From an uncultured Elioraea sp. (lineage in GTDB: Bacteria > Pseudomonadota > Alphaproteobacteria > Acetobacterales > Acetobacteraceae), in assembly GCA_937995555.1 (NCBI GenBank), contig CALKJX010000357.1:1-6778 (forward strand): a DNA stretch of 6,778 bases, in the 5' to 3' direction. Below are positions 1-5,552 of the stretch, one piece after another. A program made the translations under genes and the position numbers. Position 1 is the first letter of the stretch; each line of letters begins with the position of its first letter. The notes beneath the pieces are model-generated. The model did not search any database and was not told the DNA's origin. It was given only the letters and a program-made list of their open reading frames with translations.

Positions 1-919
1 CCGCCGCCACCTCGGCGCTCACGCGCCGGTGCCGGTCCCACAGCAGCGTCCCCGGTGCCAGCAGCCCTGCCTCCAGCAGCGCCCCGAACGGTACCCGCGG
101 CGCCTCGCGCTTCGAAGGCGTGGCCGTCAGCGTCTCGTCCGCGACCGGATCGATCGCGGCGATGCGCGCCTCGGCCGCCGCGGCGTAGCGCTCGTCGCGC
201 TCGATGCCGATGAAGCGCCGGTTCTGCCGCCGCGCCACCGCGCCGGTGGTGCCGGTGCCGAAGAACGGATCGAGGATCGTCTCGCCCGGCTGGGTGCTGG
301 CCAGGATCACGCGGTGCAGCAGCGCCTCGGGCTTCTGGGTCGGATGCAGCTTGCGCCCCTCCGGCCCCTTCAGACGTTCGGCGCCGGTGCAGAGCGGCAG
401 CGTCCAGTCGCTCCGCATCTGTAGCTCGTCGTTCAGCGCCTTCATCGCCTCGTAGTTGAAACGATACCGCGCCTCCTTGTCCCGGGCCGCCCAGATCAGC
501 GTCTCGTGCGCGTTGGTGAAGCGCCGTCCGCGGAAATTCGGCATCGGGTTCGATTTGCGCCAGATGATGTCGTTGAGAATCCAGAACCCGAGATCCTGCA
601 GGATCGTGCCGATGCGGAAGATGTTGTGGTAGCTGCCGATCACCCAGATGGTGCCGTCGCGACGCAGTACGCGGCGTGCTTCGGTGAGCCAGGCGCGTGT
701 GAAGGCGTCATAGGCGGCGAGATCGGGGAAACGGTCCCAGGCCTCGTCCACCGCATCGACCAGCGAGTCGTCCGGCCGGCGGAGTTCGCCCTGGAGCTGG
801 AGGTTGTAAGGCGGATCGGCGAACACCGCGTGCACGGACGCAGGCGGCAGCGACCGCATCACGCTGATGCAGTCGCCCCGCTGCACGCGATCGAGCGGCA
901 GGTCGAGCTGGCGGCCCAT
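1..919 (-). CDS. ccrM: CcrM-type adenine DNA methyltransferase (GANTC), 3'-partial
   Basis: Cell-cycle-regulated N6-adenine methyltransferase, expected to methylate the A of GANTC. The first 306 codons are present; the 3' end runs off the left edge. The motif order is that of beta-class amino-methyltransferases: catalytic DPPY at residues 35-38 with the following NLQL, a central target-recognition part that includes WVIGSYHNIFR (92-102), WRKSNPMPNF (120-129) and NAHETLIWA (136-144), then HPTQKPEALL (192-201) and the SAM-binding DPFFGTGTTG (217-226). From about residue 272, with RVPFGALLEAGLL at 275-287, the C-terminal DNA-binding extension typical of CcrM begins; Caulobacter CcrM is about 358 residues, so roughly 50 are missing. 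The ATG at 919-917 is preceded by GAGGG four bases upstream. rnhB lies 63 bp upstream on the same strand, and the gap holds a candidate promoter with a GANTC site. The motif match to CcrM is extensive, so the call is firm; the specificity is inferred from the family. Confidence 0.96.
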   Translation of the reverse strand, partial: MGRQLDLPLDRVQRGDCISVMRSLPPASVHAVFADPPYNLQLQGELRRPDDSLVDAVDEAWDRFPDLAAYDAFTRAWLTEARRVLRRDGTIWVIGSYHNIFRIGTILQDLGFWILNDIIWRKSNPMPNFRGRRFTNAHETLIWAARDKEARYRFNYEAMKALNDELQMRSDWTLPLCTGAERLKGPEGRKLHPTQKPEALLHRVILASTQPGETILDPFFGTGTTGAVARRQNRRFIGIERDERYAAAAEARIAAIDPVADETLTATPSKREAPRVPFGALLEAGLLAPGTLLWDRHRRVSAEVAA

Positions 920-957
920 GGAACCCTCGGCGCCACCAGGACGGCGGCGGAGCGCGC

Positions 958-986
958 ATCCTGCGAACCGTGGGAGTCCGCGTCAA
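958..986 (-). promoter_or_regulatory. candidate ccrM promoter with a GANTC in the spacer
   Basis: On the minus strand TTGACG (986-981) and CAGGAT (963-958) are separated by exactly 17 bases, as in a sigma70-like -35/-10 pair. The -35 is close to TTGACA, while the -10 keeps only A2, A5 and T6 of TATAAT. The spacer contains GACTC (978-974), a target of the methyltransferase encoded just downstream. The -35 overlaps the rnhB stop codon (985-983). Transcription would begin near 950 and give a leader of about 30 bases. In Caulobacter, ccrM has GANTC sites in its promoter/leader, and the regulator GcrA acts with sigma70 at promoters carrying methylated GANTC near the -10/-35. No CtrA-type TTAA-N7-TTAA box is visible. 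The element was found by eye in GC-rich DNA, so it is tentative. Confidence 0.4.
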
Positions 987-1618
987 TCGCGCAAACGGGC
1001 GGACTCGACGGGCGCGAAGCCGCGCCGGTGATGCGGGGTCGCACCGAGGGCCGTCAGCGCAGCCCGGTGCGCGGCCGTCGGATAGCCGCAATTCGCCGCC
1101 CAGCCGTAATCGGGCCAGCGCGTGGCGAGCCGCCGCATGGCCCGGTCGCGCAGCACCTTCGCGACCACCGAGGCGGCCGCGATCGAGAGGCAGATCCGAT
1201 CCCCGCCGACGACGCAGCGCACCGCGCAGTCGAAGCGCGGGCCGCGATTGCCGTCGATCAGGATCATGTCGGGTGCGGGCGAGAGCCGCGCGACCGCACG
1301 CCGCATCGCCAGATAAGTAGCCTGGAGAATATTCAGTCGCCCGATCTCGGCCACGGAGGCCGCACCGACGCCGATCGCGACGCGCCCCGCCTCGCGCGCG
1401 TCATCGAGGAGGCGATACGCCGCCTCGCGCTGCGCCCCACTCATACGCTTGCTGTCGTCGATACGTCGCGCGAGTTCGGCGTCGGGGAGGACGAGGAACA
1501 TCACCGCGGCGGCGAGGACCGGTCCGGCGAGCGGCCCGCGGCCCGCCTCGTCCACCCCGGCGATGCGGCCGGCCGCCGCTGCCTCCTGCTCCAGCACCAG
1601 GTCGGGCCGACGCCTCAT
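983..1618 (-). CDS. rnhB: ribonuclease HII
   Basis: Cytoplasmic endonuclease that cuts RNA in RNA-DNA hybrids and 5' of single ribonucleotides embedded in duplex DNA, starting ribonucleotide excision repair. The 211-residue length is usual for the family. The signature GVDEAGRGPLAGPV (21-34) carries catalytic D23 and E24. The other two catalytic acids, by family alignment, are D122 in LIDGNRGP (120-127) and D140 in VGGD. DSK (55-57), AAASVVAKVLRD (147-158), CGYPT..H (177-184) and HHRRGFAPV (196-204) are further conserved blocks; the usual ISAAS reads IAAAS here. The ATG at 1618-1616 overlaps the TGA of the upstream DUF533 gene in an ATGA arrangement, so translational coupling is likely. ccrM follows after 63 bp; rnhB next to ccrM is, from memory, a recurring alphaproteobacterial arrangement. 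Confidence 0.97.
   Translation of the reverse strand: MRRRPDLVLEQEAAAAGRIAGVDEAGRGPLAGPVLAAAVMFLVLPDAELARRIDDSKRMSGAQREAAYRLLDDAREAGRVAIGVGAASVAEIGRLNILQATYLAMRRAVARLSPAPDMILIDGNRGPRFDCAVRCVVGGDRICLSIAAASVVAKVLRDRAMRRLATRWPDYGWAANCGYPTAAHRAALTALGATPHHRRGFAPVESARLRD
1002..1006. promoter_or_regulatory. second GANTC site upstream of ccrM
   Basis: GACTC lies within the last codons of rnhB, about 15 bp upstream of the candidate -35 of ccrM and 28 bp from the GANTC in the promoter spacer (974-978). GANTC is palindromic apart from the central base, so both strands carry a methylatable adenine. The sequence is certain. A regulatory role is inferred from the paired GANTC sites known upstream of Caulobacter ccrM; chance occurrence in coding sequence is the alternative. 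Confidence 0.4.
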
Positions 1619-2316
1619 CCGCTCGCGTTGGCGATCGCGGCCTGCTGGTCCAGCGCAGCCCGCAAGCCGGGATCGAGGTTCAGCCGATGCGCCAGCGCAT
1701 CGAGGAAGGCGCGCTCGGCCGGGTGATCGGGCGTAGCGGCGAGCCGGGCGGCGAGCCAGAGTTCGGCCGCCTGCTCGGGAGTCGCGGCGGCGGCGGCGAT
1801 CGCCGCCGGGTCGGACGGCGCGTTCATCGCCTGGAAGATCACCGCCTTCTCCTCCGGCCCGAGGCCCGCGCGCTCGACCGCCTCGAAGATGCGCCGGCTT
1901 TCCTCGACATCGACATGGCCATCCGCCTTCGCCGCGCCGATCATGCCGCGGATGAGCGCCAGTGCGAAGGGTTGGCCGTCGGCGCCCATGGTCGCATGCG
2001 GCAGGAAGCGCGCATCGGTTGCGGCGATCTCGGCCGGAAGCGGCGGCGCGGTCGGCGCCGCCTGACCCTGCTGCCAGGACTGCCAGGCGCGGTAGGCGAG
2101 CGCGCCGAGTGCGGCCGCGCCGCCATAGCGCGCGACCTTGCCGGCCTTGCCGCCCACCAGGAGGGCTAGCAGCCCGGCCCCCGCCGCCGCACCGGCGAGG
2201 CCCCCGGGCACGCCCATGCCCGCGAGCTTCTGGTCGGCGTTGGAGAGGGCGCCAGCAGCGCGGTCGGCCGTGCCGGCGCCGAGGAAGCGGTCGAGAAGGG
2301 CCTTCGGGTCGATCAT
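1615..2316 (-). CDS. DUF533 / TerB-like membrane-associated protein
   Basis: 233-residue protein resembling the DUF533 family (YebE-like), whose biochemical role is unknown; databases sometimes label it tellurite resistance TerB-like. Three parts are visible: an N-terminal helix (MIDPKALLDRFLG, 1-13), a Gly/Ala-rich hydrophobic stretch at about 35-77 that could be a membrane segment or glycine-zipper hairpin, and a C-terminal helical TerB-like domain from about residue 118 with the acidic motif AAKADGHVDVEES (128-140), which resembles the Asp/Glu metal-binding loop of TerB domains. A Pro/Ala-rich linker (87-96) joins the last two. The ATG at 2316 is preferred over an in-frame ATG at 2376, which would push the start 32 bases into gmk; GGGGAG sits about 14 bases upstream, so the start is moderately sure. 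It follows gmk by 28 bp and overlaps rnhB by 4 bp, so it is probably co-transcribed with both. Confidence 0.82.
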   Translation of the reverse strand: MIDPKALLDRFLGAGTADRAAGALSNADQKLAGMGVPGGLAGAAAGAGLLALLVGGKAGKVARYGGAAALGALAYRAWQSWQQGQAAPTAPPLPAEIAATDARFLPHATMGADGQPFALALIRGMIGAAKADGHVDVEESRRIFEAVERAGLGPEEKAVIFQAMNAPSDPAAIAAAAATPEQAAELWLAARLAATPDHPAERAFLDALAHRLNLDPGLRAALDQQAAIANASG

Positions 2317-2344
2317 GGCGCGGAAGATGGCTCCCCGCGGGCCG

Positions 2345-2974
2345 TTACGCCAGCAGCCCCGCGACGAAGTGAGCAAGCCCCGTCTGGCGGCTGCGCTTCA
2401 GCCGCTCGGCCGCCAGGATCGATCGCACGGCCCCGACCGAGAGATCGAAGTCGCGATTGACGATAACGTAGCCGTACTCGTCCCAGTGCGCGATCTCGGC
2501 GGCTGCCCGGCTCATGCGACGCGCGACGGTGGCCTCGTCGTCGAGGCGCCGCGCGCGCAGCCGCCGTTCGAGTTCCGCCATCGAGGGCGGCAGGATGAAC
2601 ACCGACACCACGTCCTCGGGCAGCGCTTCGCGAAGCTGGCGCGTGCCCTGCCAGTCGATGTCGAACAGCAGGTCGCGGCCCTCGGCGAGCGCGGCCTCGA
2701 CGGGCGCACGCGGCGTGCCGTAGCGCGCGCCGAACACCTCGGCGTGCTCGATCAGCCGGCCCTCGCGCACCGCTGCGAGGAACGCCGTCTCGTCGACGAA
2801 ATGGTAGTCCTTGCCGTCCGTCTCGCCCTCGCGCGGCGGCCGCGTGGTGAGCGAGACCGAGAGGCCGAGATTCGGGTCGGTCACGCGCAGTGCCCGTCCG
2901 ATCGAGGTCTTGCCCCCGCCAGAGGGCGAGGACAGCACCAGCAGCAGGCCCCGGCGGGCGATCCCGTCACTCAA
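2345..2974 (-). CDS. gmk: guanylate kinase (TTG start)
   Basis: Cytoplasmic enzyme that transfers phosphate from ATP to GMP, giving GDP for GTP/dGTP synthesis. At 209 residues it has normal length. The P-loop SPSGGGKT is at 16-23 (commonly GPSGAGKS in the family). The GMP-binding block SLTTRPPREGE (41-51) includes the two conserved arginines R45 and R48; DYHFV (56-60), RYGTP (84-88) and the Walker-B-like LFDIDWQG (103-110) follow. The lid region RRLRARRLDDEATVARRM (137-154) contains the expected arginines. The start appears to be TTG at 2974-2972, overlapping the end of yicC by 8 bases. The only other nearby initiator, GTG at 2970-2968, is out of frame, and later in-frame starts would remove the P-loop. 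The yicC-gmk pairing is widespread in bacteria. Confidence 0.97.
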   Translation of the reverse strand: MSDGIARRGLLLVLSSPSGGGKTSIGRALRVTDPNLGLSVSLTTRPPREGETDGKDYHFVDETAFLAAVREGRLIEHAEVFGARYGTPRAPVEAALAEGRDLLFDIDWQGTRQLREALPEDVVSVFILPPSMAELERRLRARRLDDEATVARRMSRAAAEIAHWDEYGYVIVNRDFDLSVGAVRSILAAERLKRSRQTGLAHFVAGLLA

Positions 2975-3875
2975 GGTTCTGCACCTGCTCGCGGAACTGC
3001 TCGATCGCCGCCTTGAGCGCGAGCCCGGTCGCCGTCAGCGAGGGGGCGGCCGCCTTGCTGCACAGCGTGTTGGCCTCGCGGTTGAACTCCTGGGTCAGGA
3101 AGTCGAGCCGCCGACCCACCAGCGCGCCTTCGGCCAGCAGCGCGCGCGCCTGGGCGATGTGCGCGTGCAGGCGGTCAAGCTCCTCGCGCACATCGGCCCG
3201 TGCGGCGAGCAGCGCGACCTCCTGCGCCAGCCGCTCCTCCGAGAGCGGCGGCACCTGGTCGAGCAGTGTCCGCAGCGCCGCGGTCAGCTTGTCGCGCAGT
3301 GCGGCGGGCTGGGTCGCGGCGTCGGACTCGGCGGTGGTCACCAGCGCCTCGATCTCATCGAGCTTAGCCGCCAGCACCGCGCCGATGCGCGCCCCCTCCT
3401 CGCGCCGCGCCGCGGCCAGCGCCTCGATCGCGGCACGGAAGCTCGCTGCGATCGCGCCCCGCCGCGCCTCCTCGGCCGCCTCGTCCTCCTCCTCGGCGGT
3501 CGGCGCCCGCAGCACGCCGGGCAGCGCGAGCACGGCCTCCGCACTCGGCGCCGGGGCATCGGGGATGCGGCCGCGCACCTCGGCGATCAGCGCCAGCGCT
3601 GCCTCCAGCGCGGCGGGATCGAGCGTCGGCCGGGCCGCGCTCTCGTCACGCCGCACCGTCAGCGTGGCTGAGACGTTGCCGCGGCGGATCAGCTTCCGTG
3701 CGGCGTCGCGCAACTCGGGCTCGATCGCATCGAGCCCGTTCGGCAGGCGGAAGCGGAGGTCGAGCCCGCGCCCGTTGACGGACTTCACCTCCCATACCCA
3801 GGCGATGCCGTGGCCCTCGCCGCGGTGGCGGGCGAAGCCGGTCATCGAGGCGAGGTGCGGAAAGGGGGCGGGCAT
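2967..3875 (-). CDS. yicC: YicC/YloC family endoribonuclease
   Basis: 302-residue member of the YicC/YloC family; E. coli YicC and B. subtilis YloC have been reported as endoribonucleases involved in RNA turnover. The N-terminal domain (about 11-165) opens with the hallmark SMTGFAR (10-16), followed by WEVKSVNGRGLDLRFRLP (28-45). The C-terminal DUF1732 region contains DVREELDRLHAHI (228-240) and GRRLDFLTQEFNREANTLCSK (254-274), the most conserved block of the family. Start: the ATG at 3875-3873 has AAGG nine bases upstream; an internal ATG at 3845 (the M of MTGFAR) is the alternative and would remove ten residues. The reading frame stays open far upstream, but that stretch is antisense to the SDR gene. 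It is the first gene of the minus-strand cluster, and its end overlaps gmk by 8 bases. Confidence 0.95.
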   Translation of the reverse strand: MPAPFPHLASMTGFARHRGEGHGIAWVWEVKSVNGRGLDLRFRLPNGLDAIEPELRDAARKLIRRGNVSATLTVRRDESAARPTLDPAALEAALALIAEVRGRIPDAPAPSAEAVLALPGVLRAPTAEEEDEAAEEARRGAIAASFRAAIEALAAARREEGARIGAVLAAKLDEIEALVTTAESDAATQPAALRDKLTAALRTLLDQVPPLSEERLAQEVALLAARADVREELDRLHAHIAQARALLAEGALVGRRLDFLTQEFNREANTLCSKAAAPSLTATGLALKAAIEQFREQVQNLE

Positions 3876-3917
3876 GGGGTGGCGCCTTGTAGCCGCGAGG
3901 GGCCAGGATGGGAAGCG
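3876..3917. promoter_or_regulatory. 42-bp divergent spacer between yicC and the SDR gene
   Basis: The short space between two divergent start codons holds the ribosome binding sites of both genes: AAGG nine bases before the yicC ATG (minus strand) and AGGA (3905-3908) nine bases before the SDR ATG. No clear -35/-10 pair fits in either direction, so at least one promoter probably lies inside a neighbouring coding region. The spacing and RBS motifs are seen; the promoter statement is inference. Confidence 0.4.
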
Positions 3918-4706
3918 ATGGCCGAGCTCGCGTTCCGTGCCGTGCTGATCACCGGCGCCTCCTCGGGGCTCGGGCGCGCGCTGGCGCTCGCCTGCGCGCG
4001 CCCCGGCGCGATGCTGCATTGTTCCGGCCGCGATGCCGCGCGCCTGGCCGAGCTGGGGCAAGCGGCGCGGGCCAAGGGCGCCGAGCTCCGCGAGGCCGTG
4101 CTGGACGTGCGCGACGCGGCGGCCATGGCGGACTGGATCAACGGCGCCGGCCGGCTCGACCTGGTGATCGCCAATGCCGGGGTCTCGGCCGGCACCGGCG
4201 GCGGCGCGCCCGAGACGCCGGCGCAGACACGGCTGCTGGTGGAAACGAACCTGCTCGGCGTGCTGAACACGGTGCATCCGGCGCTGGCCGCCATGCGCGC
4301 CCAGGCGCCGGGGCCGGACGGCCTGCGCGGCCGGATCGCGGTGATCGGCTCGATCGCCGGCTTCGTCGCCGCGCCGGGCGCGCCGACCTATTGCGCGACC
4401 AAGTCCGCCGTCGACGCCTGGACGGTGGCGACCGCGGCGGTGGCCGCGCGCGACGGCGTAGCGCTGACGAGCGTCTGCCCCGGCTACATCCGCACGCCGA
4501 TGACCGCCGGGAACCGCTTCCCGATGCCCGGGCTGATGGACGCCGACCGCGCCGCCGCGATCATCCTGCGTGGGGTTGCGCGGGGGCGGCGCCGGGTGGT
4601 GTTCCCGTGGTGGCTGGGGCTCGCGGCGCGGCTGGTGGGCGCGCTGCCGCCGCGCCTCTCCACCGCGCTGCTGGGCCGGCCGGAGGGCAAGGCGCCGCTG
4701 GCGTAG
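3918..4706 (+). CDS. classical short-chain dehydrogenase/reductase, substrate unknown
   Basis: 262-residue NAD(P)-dependent oxidoreductase of the classical SDR family. The Rossmann fold begins with the cofactor motif TGASSGLG (12-19). LDV (62-64) is the adenine-contacting position and NAG is at 86-88. N111 (in TNLLG), S145 (in GSIAG), Y158 and K162 (YCATK) form the catalytic tetrad, and PGYIRTPM (188-195) is the conserved stretch after it. All key residues are intact, so the enzyme should be active. The C-terminus (about 227-252) is hydrophobic and aromatic, with FPWWLGLAARLV, and might touch the membrane. The ATG at 3918 has AGGA nine bases upstream and fits the usual SDR N-terminus; an earlier in-frame ATG at 3810 would lie within yicC. 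It is divergent from yicC and ends in TAG 172 bp before the PEP-CTERM pseudogene. Neither sequence nor context fixes the substrate. Confidence 0.93.
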   Translation: MAELAFRAVLITGASSGLGRALALACARPGAMLHCSGRDAARLAELGQAARAKGAELREAVLDVRDAAAMADWINGAGRLDLVIANAGVSAGTGGGAPETPAQTRLLVETNLLGVLNTVHPALAAMRAQAPGPDGLRGRIAVIGSIAGFVAAPGAPTYCATKSAVDAWTVATAAVAARDGVALTSVCPGYIRTPMTAGNRFPMPGLMDADRAAAIILRGVARGRRRVVFPWWLGLAARLVGALPPRLSTALLGRPEGKAPLA

Positions 4707-4768
4707 CAGGCTCTGCTCGGGCTGCGATCGCCGGCGGGGTTCGTGTCGGAATAGTACTTTCGGAGATA

Positions 4769-4785
4769 CGTTGCATCGCGCAACG
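4769..4785. repeat. 17-bp inverted repeat (6-bp arms, 5-bp spacer)
   Basis: CGTTGC (4769-4774) and GCAACG (4780-4785) are exact reverse complements around a 5-base centre. The position, about 100 bp upstream of the PEP-CTERM start and away from any coding frame, would suit an operator for a dimeric repressor. No T-run follows, so it does not look like an intrinsic terminator. The symmetry is seen directly; the function is inference, and a chance match is possible. Confidence 0.4.
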
Positions 4786-4851
4786 ACTTCGTTTGGAGTC
4801 TCAAAGCATTGCGTTCCGGGCACGAGAATTGCGCCGCCAACGCTGCCGGGG

Positions 4852-4863
4852 TGTGGTACCACA
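4852..4863. repeat. perfect 12-bp palindrome TGTGGTACCACA
   Basis: A 12-base sequence identical to its reverse complement, with no spacer, ends 15 bases before the ATG of the PEP-CTERM gene and just ahead of the ribosome binding site. Such symmetry without a loop suits a protein-binding operator better than an RNA hairpin. The palindrome is certain; the binding role is speculative. Confidence 0.45.
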
Positions 4864-4864
4864 G

Positions 4865-4877
4865 AAGGGAGATCTCC
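4865..4877 (+). promoter_or_regulatory. strong RBS inside a 10-bp palindrome
   Basis: AAGGGAG (4865-4871) is a near-ideal Shine-Dalgarno sequence seven bases before the ATG at 4879 and fixes that start. The bases GGAGATCTCC (4868-4877) are a perfect palindrome, so the RBS core is complementary to the bases next to the start codon. With no loop the palindrome cannot fold fully on itself, so RBS sequestration is only a possibility, perhaps through pairing between transcripts or with a partial stem. Confidence 0.55.
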
Positions 4878-4878
4878 G

Positions 4879-5552
4879 ATGGGTCGTTCTCTGCCCGCCG
4901 TGGCTTTATTGGGCCTCCTCGCGCTTGCGCCCGGCACCGCGCGCGCCAACCTCCTGACCAATCCCGGCTTCGAGGCGGGGAACCTGACCGGCTGGACGCC
5001 GAGCGGCAACATCGGTGTCATTCTTTGCGCGACCATCCCCCCGGCTGTGCGCCGGGCGGCGGATCCTGGATCGTCACGTTGAATGACCGGGCTCCCTTCG
5101 GCGTCGGCGACGCGAGCATCAGCCAGGCCGTCACCGTGCCCGGGGCAGGCACCTACGAATTTGGCGCGCATTTCTCCTAGGCGACCACCAATGCGGCCGC
5201 AAACTTCTCGCAGGGGCAGATCTCGCTCACCGTGCAGGGCGGCGGCGTCTCCGCCACCCTCGGCTTCGACCCCAACGCCCTCCTGGGCCAGTTCACCATC
5301 CCCGGCGGCTTGGGTTTCTCCTTCACTCCCTGGACGCTGCTGTCCGGGACCCTCACCTACGCTGGGTCCGGACCCGCGAGCCTGCTGATCATCAGCAACG
5401 TGCAGGGTGCCACAGCGGACAAGCCGCTTGTGCTCGACGTGGACAACGTCTTCCTCCGCGCCGCCGCAGTGCCGGAACCCGCCTCGCTCGCACTGCTGGG
5501 GGCCGGGCTGCTGGGCCTCGGCGCCCTGCGCCGGGCCACGCGCCGCGCCTGA
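4879..5552 (+). pseudogene. PEP-CTERM sorting domain protein, frameshifted and with an internal stop
   Basis: Remnant of an exported exosortase substrate. The start has a strong RBS and encodes a signal peptide (Met-Gly-Arg-Ser, a hydrophobic core about residues 5-17, then TARA before the mature N-terminus), followed by NLLTNPGFEAGNLTGW (24-39), a motif common at the N-terminus of PEP-CTERM proteins. In this frame translation ends after 67 residues (TGA 5080-5082). Homology continues one base back from about 5030-5043 (GGGSWIVTLND and SISQAVTVPGAGTYEFGAHFS), is interrupted by TAG at 5178-5180, then runs in the same frame to 5552. The C-terminus has the VPEP motif (from 5469), a hydrophobic Leu/Gly/Ala helix and an Arg-rich tail (RRATRRA), the tripartite PEP-CTERM sorting signal cut by exosortase at the inner membrane. 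Repaired, it would have about 224 residues, normal for such proteins. It was probably a surface or exopolysaccharide-associated protein. A start at GTG 5232 could yield a C-terminal fragment lacking a signal peptide. Confidence 0.88.

Larger units (their letters stand above)
4707..4878 (+). promoter_or_regulatory. intergenic leader of the PEP-CTERM gene
   Basis: This 172-bp non-coding segment is visibly less GC-rich than its surroundings, especially 4745-4815. It contains an inverted repeat (4769-4785), a GANTC site (GAGTC, 4796-4800), two adjacent perfect palindromes (4852-4863 and 4868-4877) and the RBS AAGGGAG. I could not place a convincing -35/-10 pair; TTGCAT (4771-4776) is a possible -35, but the hexamer 17 bases later (TGGAGT) is poor. 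There is no hairpin with a T-run after the SDR stop. It is probably the promoter/leader of the downstream gene; the boundaries are those of the flanking genes. Confidence 0.45.

Noticed and set aside
506..1726. 406-codon plus-strand open frame
   Set aside because: It lies antisense to ccrM, rnhB and part of the DUF533 gene, all of which have clear family motifs. Its translation has the Arg/Ala/His-rich look of a shadow frame.
4705..4717. AGCAG-GCT-CTGCT hairpin at the SDR stop codon as a terminator
   Set aside because: The stem is only 5 bp, the loop is 3 bases, it overlaps the stop codon, and no T-run follows. It is too weak to call as an intrinsic terminator.
3876..5171. Open minus-strand extension of the yicC frame by 432 codons upstream of its start
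   Set aside because: It is antisense to the SDR gene and the PEP-CTERM region. Its translation is Arg/Gly/His-rich low-complexity sequence without any recognisable domain, and YicC-family homology begins only at SMTGFAR. Long stop-free shadows are expected in DNA this GC-rich.
5178..5180. Amber codon read through or recoded to give an intact PEP-CTERM protein
   Set aside because: The same gene also has a frameshift, and the neighbouring SDR gene uses TAG as its ordinary stop. No selenocysteine- or pyrrolysine-type context is visible. Pseudogenization is simpler.
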